Below the pieces are notes generated by a model. That model was not told the origin of the DNA and ran no database searches. It saw only the letters and a list, made by a program, of their open reading frames with translations. Both the position numbers and the translations under genes were made by a program. Shown one piece after another: positions 1-8,048 of a stretch of 13,094 bases of DNA (the first letter of the stretch is position 1; every line of letters starts with the position of its first letter). Source of the stretch: Clostridiaceae bacterium (GTDB taxonomy: Bacteria; Bacillota; Clostridia; Saccharofermentanales; DTU023); NCBI GenBank assembly GCA_012728535.1, contig JAAYEX010000189.1:1-13094 (forward strand), read 5' to 3'.

Positions 1-11
1 CAAAAAGCCGT

Positions 12-87
<76 letters not shown>

Positions 88-126
88 AAAGCCCTGATCA
101 ACTCATTTGAGTGTCAGGGCTTTTTT
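88..126 (+). terminator. Rho-independent terminator after tRNA-Ala
   Basis: GCCCTGA at 91-97 pairs perfectly with TCAGGGC at 114-120, and an inner stem ACTCA (101-105) pairs with TGAGT (108-112). Six T residues follow at 121-126. The A-run just before the stem could also make it work in reverse. It ends only 27 bp before the next start codon, so the metal exporter has little room for a promoter of its own after it. Confidence 0.9.
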
Positions 127-153
127 GTCTCAAGGATTTTACAGGGGAACTTT

Positions 154-1368
154 ATGGATCTGCAGGAATTAAAACTAGCAGCACAGAATAGTCAGGATAC
201 AAGGACGCGGAAAACCCAGGGAATCAGGGCTGCTGTGCTTGGAATCAGCCTCAACATTTTTTTGGCTGTAAGCAAAATTCTGGCCGGCTATTTATCAGGC
301 AGCGTCGCTATCAGTGCAGATGGATGGAACAATGTATCTGACGCCTTTTCTTCTTTTGTGACTATGTTTTCCTTTGTTTATTCCAGTAAACCTGCGGATA
401 AGGAGCATCCCTTTGGACACGCCAGAGCGGAATATATAGCTTCTTCTATCATTGCTCTTGGTATGTTGGTCGTCGGTTTGTCTTTGGGACGTCAATCTAT
501 TCAGCGAATTATTACACCCCATGATTTGGATTTTGGCATCTTATCCTTTCTAGCTCTCGGAATCTCAATCACTGTCAAAGGTTTCTTGTATTTTTATTAC
601 TTTGCGCGAGCTAAGCGCCTGGGATCACCGGCCATGCGTGCCAGCGCTAAAGACAGTATGGCAGATGTTGTATCTACGCTGGCGGTACTGCTTTCAACAA
701 TACTTTTCGCTATATGGGGTATCAACATTGATGGACTTACCGGGTTGATTGTCAGCGTGTTCATCTTGTGGTCTGCAATAGATATTATGCGCAATATGGT
801 TAACAGGCTCATGGGCTGTCACCCCTCAAATGAACTTGAACAACACATTATTGATGAAATTTTGGGATCGGACCCCAGGATACTGGGCTTGCACGATCTT
901 TTGCTGCACGATTACGGGCCGGGTAATATGCATGCATCCGCCCACGTCGAAGTTGACAGCAAATTGAGTTTTGTTTCAGCACATCTTTTACTTGACCGCA
1001 TTGAGAGAAAGTTTTTTGAAGACTATGGCCTGGAGATCGTCCTGCATGCCGATCCCACTACTGTAAAAGATCCGCTTAGCGATCAGTTGCATGAACTCCT
1101 TCATAAGACCGCTAATGATATTGATCCAAATCTGAATGTGCACGATTTGCAGCAGTTTGAAACTGCGGATGAATGCATTCTCGCTTTTGATGTTTCTCTA
1201 CCTGACAATGTTACACAAAGTGATAACGAAATTCGCGACAAGTTCCGCAGATCATTTGAGATAACTCACCCTGAACTTACGCTCTATATTGCTGTAGAGC
1301 GCGCCTATCAGACCAGCAGTCAAGAACAAATCCCCGATGATATTGATCTGTTGATTAAGGAAGAGTAA
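154..1368 (+). CDS. Cation diffusion facilitator (CDF) transporter, probable Mn2+ exporter
   Basis: Membrane metal/proton antiporter of the cation diffusion facilitator family, exporting divalent metal from the cytoplasm. The family pattern is visible: membrane helices over about residues 25-215, the conserved DKEHPFGHARAE stretch near residue 82, and a soluble C-terminal domain. Metal site A aligns without gaps to E. coli FieF/YiiP (recalled sequence) as N59-x3-D63 in helix 2 and D167-x3-D171 in helix 5. Zinc exporters normally have a histidine in this site, and the N/D-D/D set resembles that of streptococcal MntE as I recall it, so manganese is the favoured substrate by inference. At 404 residues it is about 100 longer than FieF; residues from about 225 look like one dimerisation domain followed by a second, weaker copy-like domain after residue 305. 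Start ATG 154 has AGGGGA five bases upstream. No regulator lies next to it. Confidence 0.9.
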   Translation: MDLQELKLAAQNSQDTRTRKTQGIRAAVLGISLNIFLAVSKILAGYLSGSVAISADGWNNVSDAFSSFVTMFSFVYSSKPADKEHPFGHARAEYIASSIIALGMLVVGLSLGRQSIQRIITPHDLDFGILSFLALGISITVKGFLYFYYFARAKRLGSPAMRASAKDSMADVVSTLAVLLSTILFAIWGINIDGLTGLIVSVFILWSAIDIMRNMVNRLMGCHPSNELEQHIIDEILGSDPRILGLHDLLLHDYGPGNMHASAHVEVDSKLSFVSAHLLLDRIERKFFEDYGLEIVLHADPTTVKDPLSDQLHELLHKTANDIDPNLNVHDLQQFETADECILAFDVSLPDNVTQSDNEIRDKFRRSFEITHPELTLYIAVERAYQTSSQEQIPDDIDLLIKEE

Positions 1369-1517
1369 TCGGCGATCACTTGCTATTTTCCGTAGCCTTT
1401 CTGCTAAGGTCTAGTCACTTAGATTGAATGTCTCTGCTAATTGAATCCGACCTACTCTTTTGATAAGCTTGCAGAGGGGTGTTTTCTATATTTTTTCTTA
1501 AAAAGTGAGGTATTTGT

Positions 1518-3260
1518 GTGAAACGACTAATGTCCGGGAACGAGGCAGTGGCCCGAGGTCTTTTTGAGGCCGGAGTGAAAATTGCCAGTGCTTACCCGGG
1601 GACTCCAAGTACGGAAATTATTGAAAATCTCAAGCAATATGACGGGGTTTATTCCGAATGGGCGCCTAACGAAAAAGTCGCTACTGAAGTTGCCTATGGT
1701 GCTTCCATTGCCGGAGTGCGTTCCGTTGCCATAATGAAGCATGTTGGAATAAACGTTGCAGCCGACCCTATGTTCAATGCCGTTTATGATGGAGTTGAAG
1801 GCGGTTTTATAATTATTTCTGCAGATGATCCCAGCATGCATTCGTCGCAAAACGCTCAGGATAACCGTCATTACGCTCGTGCTGCCAAAATGCCGATGTT
1901 TGAGCCCTCTGACAGTCAGGAATGTCTCGATATGATTCGGGAGGCTTATGAGGTCTCTGAGCGCTTCGATACACCCGTGCTTTTCCGCATGACCACCAGA
2001 GTCTGCCATTCCAAGAGTCTGGTTGAGTTCGGCGAAGCTTTGACACTAGACCCGATTCCCTATAAGAAGAATCCTGCTAAATATATCAGCTCTCCAGGCA
2101 ATGCCATGGTTCACAGACCCCTGTTGGAAGAAAGACTGCTGGCTATGGCTGAATACAGTGATAGTACTGAATTTAATAAGACTGAGATCAACGACAGGAG
2201 ATTCGGCGTCATTGCCTCCGGCATTTCTGTCCAGATTGCCCGCGAGGTCTTCCCTGCCGATTATTCTTTCCTAAGTCTGGGTTTCACCTACCCTCTGCCG
2301 GAAAAATTGATCCGCAACTTTGCTGAACAGGTAGAAGAAATCTATGTGCTGGAAGAACTTGATCCTTTTCTCGAAGAACAGATTAAAGCCCTGGGTATAA
2401 AGGTCAAAGGCAAAGATGTTTTCCCCAACATGTTCGAACTGAATCCAGCGATCGTGCGAGAAAGCCTCTCCGGTGAAAAACAGAAATGTCTTGAACTGGA
2501 TGTAGAGATGGTGGCCAGACCACCCTCACTTTGTCCGGGTTGCCCGCATCGTGGTTTCTTCTACTCGATACGTAAGCAGAAGAAGGCTGTTATTGCCGGC
2601 GATATCGGTTGCTACACACTGGGAGGCTCAGCTCCACTTAGCGCTATCGATACGGTTATTTGCATGGGAGCCGGTTTCTCTGCTGCCATGGGCATGGCCA
2701 AAGCCTTCGAAGTCAGCGGCGAGGACAAAGTCGTCTTCGGCGTAGTTGGTGATTCCACCTTTTTTCACAGCGGTATAACAGGCGCAATTGAGATTCTCTA
2801 TAATAAGGGTCGCGTCATTCCGGTGGTTTTGGACAACAGTACAACCAGCATGACAGGGCAGCAGGATAACCCGGGAACCGGCCTGACTCTTTCCGGAGAA
2901 ATAGCTGAAAGCATCTCGATCGAAGCGCTATTCAATGCGATCGGCTTTAAAAAAGTGATCAAGGTGGATCCTCAGGATCTTACTGCCATGGAAGCTGCCA
3001 TTGATGAAGCATTGGCTGCAGAGGAACCCTGTGCCATGATCGTCAAACGTCCCTGTGTACTCATAAAGAATATTGAGCACGACTTCAAACTTTGTGTAGT
3101 AGACCGCGATCTTTGCACCAGTTGCAGACGCTGTCTCGGGGTTGGCTGCTCAGCTATTTATTATGTTGACGGCAAAGCCTACATTGATCCCGCCCTCTGT
3201 ACCGGCTGCACTGTTTGTATGCAAGTCTGTAATTTCGATGCCATCAGTGTGGTTGACTGA
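1518..3260 (+). CDS. iorA: Indolepyruvate:ferredoxin oxidoreductase, alpha subunit
   Basis: Large subunit of the cytoplasmic, oxygen-sensitive enzyme that oxidatively decarboxylates aryl-pyruvates (indolepyruvate, phenylpyruvate) to aryl-acetyl-CoA and passes electrons to ferredoxin. The N-terminal pyruvate-oxidoreductase domain has the typical SAYPGTPSTEI stretch (residues 24-34). The family CPGCPHRG motif is at 339-346. The thiamine-diphosphate domain shows GDIGC (361) and GDSTFFHSG (411), with N440 downstream in the cofactor region. The C terminus carries two ferredoxin-like clusters: C533, C536, C539, C544 (CX2CX2CX4C) and C561, C564, C567, C571. The 580-residue length is normal for the family. 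The start is GTG at 1518, chosen because MKRLMSGNEA matches the usual IorA N terminus; GTGAGG at 1505-1510 is a modest ribosome site. It lies 39 bp before iorB. Confidence 0.97.
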   Translation: MKRLMSGNEAVARGLFEAGVKIASAYPGTPSTEIIENLKQYDGVYSEWAPNEKVATEVAYGASIAGVRSVAIMKHVGINVAADPMFNAVYDGVEGGFIIISADDPSMHSSQNAQDNRHYARAAKMPMFEPSDSQECLDMIREAYEVSERFDTPVLFRMTTRVCHSKSLVEFGEALTLDPIPYKKNPAKYISSPGNAMVHRPLLEERLLAMAEYSDSTEFNKTEINDRRFGVIASGISVQIAREVFPADYSFLSLGFTYPLPEKLIRNFAEQVEEIYVLEELDPFLEEQIKALGIKVKGKDVFPNMFELNPAIVRESLSGEKQKCLELDVEMVARPPSLCPGCPHRGFFYSIRKQKKAVIAGDIGCYTLGGSAPLSAIDTVICMGAGFSAAMGMAKAFEVSGEDKVVFGVVGDSTFFHSGITGAIEILYNKGRVIPVVLDNSTTSMTGQQDNPGTGLTLSGEIAESISIEALFNAIGFKKVIKVDPQDLTAMEAAIDEALAAEEPCAMIVKRPCVLIKNIEHDFKLCVVDRDLCTSCRRCLGVGCSAIYYVDGKAYIDPALCTGCTVCMQVCNFDAISVVD

Positions 3261-3299
3261 TACATTTGAAGACCGAGAGAAGAGAAAGAAGGATATTGG

Positions 3300-3905
3300 A
3301 TGAGTGAAGCAGTCAAAAGCATTGTATTAATAGGTGTCGGTGGACAGGGAACAATATTAGTCAGTAACGTCCTTACTTCTGCATTGGTCACAGCAGGCTA
3401 CGATGTAAAAATGAGTGAAATCCACGGTATGGCCCAACGTGGCGGCAGTGTTTCCACACAAATCCGTTATGGAGAAAAAGTTTACTCTCCTCTGATCGGT
3501 GTCGGCGAGGCAGATATGCTGCTGGCTTTTGAGCGAATGGAAGCAGTACGTGGAGCCGTTTTTTTGAAACAAGATGCTTTGATAATTGTTAATGACTACG
3601 CTATCGTACCGCCTCCGGTTGCCTCAGGCAAGGCAGTCTATCCCGACAACTGCATAGATGCACTTAGAAAAGAGTTCAGGCTAATTGCCTTCAACGCGGC
3701 GCAAGTTGCCGAAGAGCTAGGAAATACACGTGTTATGAATGTCGTTTTACTGGGGGCTATGGCTGAAGTCTTGCAGCTGGATAATCTGGATTGGGATACC
3801 GCCCTCAAGGAGAATGTCCCCGAGCGTTTTATTGAGATAAATCAAGAGGCCTTTAAACGCGGACGCGAACTGGCCCGCAGCGAGGAGGAAGCTTATGCTC
3901 CCTGA
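3300..3905 (+). CDS. iorB: Indolepyruvate oxidoreductase, beta subunit
   Basis: Small subunit that pairs with IorA; it corresponds to the gamma-type domain of 2-oxoacid:ferredoxin oxidoreductases, which binds CoA. Visible hallmarks are GVGGQG at residues 12-17 and HGMAQRGGSV at 42-51, followed by the usual SPLIGVGEADMLLAFE stretch. At 201 residues it is close to the family norm of about 190-200. Start ATG 3300 has a strong AAAGAAGGA ribosome site just upstream (3285-3293). The gene follows iorA by 39 bp and its last 11 bases overlap the aminotransferase start, so the three genes are almost certainly one transcription unit with coupled translation. Confidence 0.96.
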   Translation: MSEAVKSIVLIGVGGQGTILVSNVLTSALVTAGYDVKMSEIHGMAQRGGSVSTQIRYGEKVYSPLIGVGEADMLLAFERMEAVRGAVFLKQDALIIVNDYAIVPPPVASGKAVYPDNCIDALRKEFRLIAFNAAQVAEELGNTRVMNVVLLGAMAEVLQLDNLDWDTALKENVPERFIEINQEAFKRGRELARSEEEAYAP

Positions 3906-5115
3906 TCTGCCTTTTATTTTAAATCAAGAAGCTCTCAATAATGGTCAGCAGCGCTCTGTCATACGGGAACTGTTTGACTACGGGCAAAGGAAGGCCAAGG
4001 AGATCGGAGCCGAAAACATCTTTGACTTCAGTATCGGCAATCCCAGCATTCCTCCGCCGGCGGAAGTTCAGCAAGCATTTCTCAAACTTCTGCAGGAAAG
4101 AGACCCGAAGGCCTTGCACGGTTATACCAACAGTGCCGGCGATATAGGAGTCCGCCAAACAATTGCTGCTTCGCTCAACATGCGTTATGGCAGTAAGTAT
4201 ACAGGCGAGAATATTTTCATGACCTGTGGTGCCGCCGCTGCTCTTTCAGGTTCGTTTCGTGCCTTGTCCGAAGAAGGGCGAAGCAACGAATTTATCTTAC
4301 TGGCCCCATATTTCCCTGAGTATAAGCCTTACATTGAAGGCCAGCAGGGCAAACTTGTGGTCGTTCCGGCCTGTCCTCCGGATTTCGGTATTGATCTGGA
4401 AGAAATTGAAAAGAATATTAATCCTGATACCCGGGCTATTGTTATTAATTCACCAAATAATCCCAGCGGCAAGCTATATAGTAAAGAGGAACTCACAGAG
4501 CTGGCAAGGCTGCTGAGGCGCAAATCTCATGAGTACAATCGACCCATCTTTATTGTTTCGGATGAACCTTATCGTGAGTTGGTTTACGACGGCAAGGTAG
4601 CTCCTCATATTCCTGCGATCTATGAATACACAATTATGACCTACTCTTACAGCAAATCCCTCTCTATTCCCGGAGACCGCATCGGTTATGCTTTGGTTGC
4701 TCCCAACTTCAAGGGACATGAACTTCTTTTCGCAGCTATTGGTGGTGCTTTACGAGGCATGGGCTACGTGTGCGCACCCAGTCTCCTGCAACATATGGTC
4801 GGCCTTACGGTTGATATTAAAACTGCTACCGAGACCTATGACATGAATAGGCAGCTTCTTTATAGGGGTTTGCGTGAGATCGGCTATGAGGTTTTGCTGC
4901 CGGAAGGAGCCTTTTACCTCTTCATGAAAGTTCCGGGCGGCGATGCTCCGGCTTTCTCTGATTTTCTGCGCGACACATATAACGTCCTTGCCGTTCCCTC
5001 AGACAGTTTTGGTTGCGAGGGCTACATGCGTGTTTCTTATTGTGTGGCCAAACAGACAATTGAAGAAGGATTAAAAAGATTTGAATTAGCTTTTAACGAA
5101 TGGCAAAACAAATAG
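3895..5115 (+). CDS. Class I/II PLP-dependent aminotransferase, likely aromatic or broad range
   Basis: Fold-type I pyridoxal-phosphate aminotransferase, cytoplasmic. Motifs in order: IGNP (47-50); NSPNNPSGKL (185-194), holding the asparagine that contacts the cofactor ring; SDEPYREL (222-229), whose D223 binds the pyridine nitrogen and Y226 the phenolate; SYSKSLSIPGDRIGY (251-265), with K254 as Schiff-base lysine; and R379 (MRVSY) as the substrate carboxylate arginine. The length of 406 residues is normal. Start ATG 3895 lies inside iorB (11-base overlap), with GAGGAGGA at 3882-3889. Sequence alone does not fix the amino acid used; placement directly after iorAB suggests it makes the aryl-pyruvates that IorAB consumes, or works in reverse to make aromatic amino acids from arylacetates. 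An aspartate- or alanine-type role cannot be excluded. Confidence 0.9.
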   Translation: MLPDLPFILNQEALNNGQQRSVIRELFDYGQRKAKEIGAENIFDFSIGNPSIPPPAEVQQAFLKLLQERDPKALHGYTNSAGDIGVRQTIAASLNMRYGSKYTGENIFMTCGAAAALSGSFRALSEEGRSNEFILLAPYFPEYKPYIEGQQGKLVVVPACPPDFGIDLEEIEKNINPDTRAIVINSPNNPSGKLYSKEELTELARLLRRKSHEYNRPIFIVSDEPYRELVYDGKVAPHIPAIYEYTIMTYSYSKSLSIPGDRIGYALVAPNFKGHELLFAAIGGALRGMGYVCAPSLLQHMVGLTVDIKTATETYDMNRQLLYRGLREIGYEVLLPEGAFYLFMKVPGGDAPAFSDFLRDTYNVLAVPSDSFGCEGYMRVSYCVAKQTIEEGLKRFELAFNEWQNK

Positions 5116-5120
5116 GACTC

Positions 5121-6470
5121 TTAAACTCCCTGTTCCAGCTTCCTGTTCATTTTTTTCCAGTATCGTCTGAAATACGGCTTGCCTTTGTAATCATACTCGA
5201 GTGGATTTTCACGCACTTCATCCACGACCCTATTACGCAGTTCCGTTTCTGCCTCCAGGGCACCGACCTGGATTCCAGCCAGCATTTCGTCAGAAGTGTT
5301 TGTAGCCAATGCCTTAACTTCATTGAGTAAAGCTTCCTCAATCTGATCTCGCTCTGACCGATACTCTTTCCAATCAATTAACTGCTTTAGAACCGACCGG
5401 TAAATCATCTCTTGTTGTTCCCAATAAGCGATGGCTTCTTTAGTCTCATTTTCCAAAAAACTTAAATAATCGGGCACGATCATCCACCAGGGCTTGAACA
5501 AGCTCAGACAAGGAGCAGAGCTGCCCGTAATCCAATAAGTATCGCGTGTTACTCCATCGTCAGTTTCTCTTCTTTCCGGGAAAGCAAGCTCTGCTATAAA
5601 ACTGCCCGTAGTCTGATCACCGATTAAGCCGCCGGCATGCATACAAACACTGGAAACCGAAGCTGTTTGATAAGGCCTCTCTTCAAACTTGGCAGTATGA
5701 CTGCGCAATATATCCATCATGCTCTCAACAGTAATCCTGCCTTTGTTCTCTTCAAGTCTCGTGCGTGAGCAGTGTTCCCTTTTTGCTGCACCGCTAAAAC
5801 CGGTAATCAGGCGATTTGTGTAGCAGCGCGCGAAGTCAAAATCTTCTTCACTACGGCACCAGCCCTTATCCAACGCATGATGAAGAAGATCCGGGTGTGC
5901 GCGGTCGTAATCACTGCCGATAGTGAGCCGGTTGGAGATAGCATAGACATCCTGAACCCTTTTGGCTGCCCAAAACCGGCCTGCAGTTTCCAGCACCCAG
6001 GCAGACGAGCGGTCAGCGATCAGGTATGAGTTGTCATAGCGAAAGTTTTTGTCGTAACCACAGTTGCCCCCCTGACCATGACTGGCAAGCAAGCCGATTA
6101 TACAGTTAAGAGCTTCCTCTGAATTCCGACTGCGCTCCAGAGCCAAACGCAGCAGATCCATGCCGATCAAGGCGTTTTTTCCGGCTTTCTCCTTAGTAAA
6201 GACTGCCTCATTACCAATTACTACACCGTATTCATTGCAGCCCATCTCAGCACCCCAGATCCAATGCGGGCGTTGAATAAGCACTTCATAAGTTTCAGTA
6301 ACTTGTGGAATCGTGATGTAAGTACACTTGACCATACTGCCGTGGGCAAAGCTCTTCCTGGGGATTCTCTCCAGCAGAAGGCGCTCATTAGGAGCGCGGT
6401 CACTATTTTTGGCAAAGATAGTTCTGCCGCTTTGTGTCACGTTTCCAAGGGCAATCATTGTGTCACACAT
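5121..6470 (-). CDS. C69-family (secernin-like) Ntn peptidase
   Basis: Predicted N-terminal-nucleophile hydrolase of the C69/secernin group, whose bacterial members include dipeptidases such as PepD. The sequence begins Met-Cys-Asp-Thr; removal of Met1 would expose Cys2 as nucleophile, and the following DTMIALGNVT and FAKNSDR stretches are typical of secernins. Other conserved blocks are GCNEYGV (77-83), GQGGNCG (132-138), YDNSYLIAD (145-153) and ETAG (161-164). No signal peptide or membrane segment is visible, so it is probably cytoplasmic. The last 70 or so residues are highly charged and look helical. Length is 449 residues. Start ATG 6470 has AGGAG upstream and lies 11 bp after the pncB stop, so the two are probably cotranscribed. 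Its stop is only 5 bp from that of the convergent aminotransferase. The physiological substrate is unknown. Confidence 0.9.
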   Translation of the reverse strand: MCDTMIALGNVTQSGRTIFAKNSDRAPNERLLLERIPRKSFAHGSMVKCTYITIPQVTETYEVLIQRPHWIWGAEMGCNEYGVVIGNEAVFTKEKAGKNALIGMDLLRLALERSRNSEEALNCIIGLLASHGQGGNCGYDKNFRYDNSYLIADRSSAWVLETAGRFWAAKRVQDVYAISNRLTIGSDYDRAHPDLLHHALDKGWCRSEEDFDFARCYTNRLITGFSGAAKREHCSRTRLEENKGRITVESMMDILRSHTAKFEERPYQTASVSSVCMHAGGLIGDQTTGSFIAELAFPERRETDDGVTRDTYWITGSSAPCLSLFKPWWMIVPDYLSFLENETKEAIAYWEQQEMIYRSVLKQLIDWKEYRSERDQIEEALLNEVKALATNTSDEMLAGIQVGALEAETELRNRVVDEVRENPLEYDYKGKPYFRRYWKKMNRKLEQGV

Positions 6471-6481
6471 AAATTCAGCTC

Positions 6482-7939
6482 CTAAACCGGATTATTCCGG
6501 CGCAGGTAATTGTCCTTCAGGGTCCAGAGTTTTTCTGACAAGTCAACATAGTAAGTTTGAGGCTTCTCAAAACGTTTCACTGTGTCCCAAAGTTTTTCCT
6601 GCTCGCTCAGACAGTATTCACGAACTTCCTTTACTGTCTTTCTTTCATATACCGACTTGCCACGTACAAATACAGGCTTTAGCAGGGGTTCAGCGCGAAA
6701 ACAGGGTAAAGTCTTTCGCTTCCAGGTATGATATGGGTCAAAAATTGTCAGCGGTTGGCTGTCGTCTATGACCTCATCGGCAAGTGTAATCAGATCAGCT
6801 TCCGCTTTTCCCGTGTAGCGGTCATAAAGACGGTAGACTTGCTTGTCGCCCGGGTTTGTGACTTTTTCCGGATTATCGGAAAACTTCATTTTTGGCAGCA
6901 TCTCCCCATCTTCCTCAACCGCAGCCAACTTGTACACACCACCGAAAACCGGGTCTGAACGTGAAGTGATTAGACGCTCACCGACACCGAAGCTATCGAT
7001 CCTCGCACCCTGATGCAAAAGCTCTCGAATCAAATACTCATCCACAGAATTGCTGACCGTAATGCCACAATCATTGAGGCCCGCCTCGTCCAGCATTTTT
7101 CGGGCATTAATACTCAGATAGGTCAAGTCACCTGAATCGATTCTGACTGACTTGAGGCGCTTACCTTCAGGCTCTAAAATATCTTTGGCCACACGAATAG
7201 CATTGGGTATACCACTGCGCAAGGTGTTGTAGGTATCGACCAATAAATGGGTATCGTCGGGAAAGGCGGCTGCATAGGCTGCAAAGGCATCATATTCGGT
7301 CGGAAAAGCCTGAACCCAGCTGTGTGCCATAGTTCCCATCACCGGGATATCAAAATACTCTCCCGCAATAGTGCAGGATGTTCCGTTTACACCACCGATG
7401 TAAGCAGCTCTTGCCCCAAGGACTGCAGCGTCAACACCCTGAGCGCGGCGGGCTCCGAATTCCATCACAACCCTATCTCCGGCCGCCCGTACAATACGTG
7501 ATGCCTTGGTTGCTATCAGGCTTTGATGGTTCATAATAAGCAAGATCATCGTCTCTACCAGCTGAGCATGCATGATAGGGCCTTTAACTTTTAAAATCGG
7601 CTCGCCGGGAAAAATCGGCAAGCCTTCATTCACAGCCCAAACATCACATTTGAACTCAAACTTATGTAAATAATCAATGAAATCCTGATCAAAAACATTG
7701 AGGCTTTGCAGGTACTCGATATCATCATCATCAAATTCCAGTGCCAACAAATGATCAACCAGCTGCTCCAAACCGGCCATAATGGCAAAGCCGCCATTCT
7801 CCGGCACAGTTCGGAAGAACATATCAAAAACAGCCTCTTTTTCCCTCATGCCGGACTTAAGATAACCGTTTGCCATGGTGAACTCATAGAAGTCTGTCAA
7901 CATCGTCATATTTTGACGATTAGTCCATTTCAAATCCAT
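6482..7939 (-). CDS. pncB: Nicotinate phosphoribosyltransferase
   Basis: Cytoplasmic NAD-salvage enzyme joining nicotinate and PRPP to give nicotinate mononucleotide, usually driven by ATP. Recognisable blocks, numbered from the chosen ATG: MLTDFYEFTMANGYL near the N terminus, EFGARRAQG (170-178), NGTSC (195-199), GTMAHSWVQAF (202-212) with H206 at the position of the phosphorylated catalytic histidine, and RIDSGDL (276-282) plus SFGVGERL in the phosphate-binding barrel. Length of 485 residues is normal. A TTG codon directly precedes this ATG and could be read as the start (7942), but the ribosome site AGAAGG is then too close; with ATG 7939 the spacing is about 5 bases. The C69 peptidase follows after 11 bp. 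An imperfect palindrome upstream (8005-8029) may regulate it. Confidence 0.96.
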   Translation of the reverse strand: MDLKWTNRQNMTMLTDFYEFTMANGYLKSGMREKEAVFDMFFRTVPENGGFAIMAGLEQLVDHLLALEFDDDDIEYLQSLNVFDQDFIDYLHKFEFKCDVWAVNEGLPIFPGEPILKVKGPIMHAQLVETMILLIMNHQSLIATKASRIVRAAGDRVVMEFGARRAQGVDAAVLGARAAYIGGVNGTSCTIAGEYFDIPVMGTMAHSWVQAFPTEYDAFAAYAAAFPDDTHLLVDTYNTLRSGIPNAIRVAKDILEPEGKRLKSVRIDSGDLTYLSINARKMLDEAGLNDCGITVSNSVDEYLIRELLHQGARIDSFGVGERLITSRSDPVFGGVYKLAAVEEDGEMLPKMKFSDNPEKVTNPGDKQVYRLYDRYTGKAEADLITLADEVIDDSQPLTIFDPYHTWKRKTLPCFRAEPLLKPVFVRGKSVYERKTVKEVREYCLSEQEKLWDTVKRFEKPQTYYVDLSEKLWTLKDNYLRRNNPV

Positions 7940-8004
7940 CAACCCCTTCTTTCCCAGCTGTTACTGTGGTATTAAGTTATTCTCATTTCGACTTTACTAT
8001 CATC

Positions 8005-8029
8005 GAAGTTCATTTGCAAATAAAACTTC
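8005..8029. promoter_or_regulatory. Imperfect palindrome in the truA-pncB spacer, possible operator
   Basis: On the plus strand GAAGTT (8005-8010) is mirrored by AACTTC (8024-8029), and between them lies the perfect palindrome ATTTGCAAAT (8012-8021), offset by half a base. It sits about 65-90 bp upstream of the pncB start, in the only non-coding spacer between truA and pncB. There is no T-run after it in the direction of transcription, so it does not look like a terminator. I cannot assign it to a known regulator; an NAD-responsive repressor site (NiaR or NrtR type) is a guess from position only. Confidence 0.3.
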
Positions 8030-8048
8030 AGCTGCATATAAATTTGAA

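Noticed and set aside
1460..1492. Possible promoter for iorA: TTGATA (1460-1465) and TATATT (1487-1492)
   Set aside because: The spacing is 21 bases, outside the usual 16-19; no better pair was found in the 149-bp gap.
1450..1497. Weak hairpin (CTCT 1455-1458 with AGAG 1473-1476, plus flanking CC/GG pairs) followed by a T-rich tract, as a terminator after the CDF gene
   Set aside because: The stem is only four solid pairs with an asymmetric internal loop and a 14-base loop, too weak to call.
1369..1517. T-box or other riboswitch leader before iorA
   Set aside because: No T-box sequence such as GGGTGGNACCGCG, no strong stem-loops and no recognisable aptamer core.
1527..2009. 160-residue open frame on the minus strand within iorA
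   Set aside because: It lies wholly antisense to a clear, conserved gene, has no ribosome site or recognisable domain, and reads like a shadow frame.
5121..5160. CTGTTC direct repeats and the T7 run near 5150 as a terminator for the aminotransferase transcript
   Set aside because: No stem of more than three pairs precedes the T-run, and the bases are explained as the end of the peptidase coding sequence.
6328..6771. 147-residue open frame on the plus strand across the pncB / C69 junction
   Set aside because: It is antisense to two well-supported genes and has low-complexity, non-family-like content.
7940..7942. TTG as the pncB start codon
   Set aside because: The ATG immediately after it has better spacing to the AGAAGG ribosome site and is the commoner start codon.
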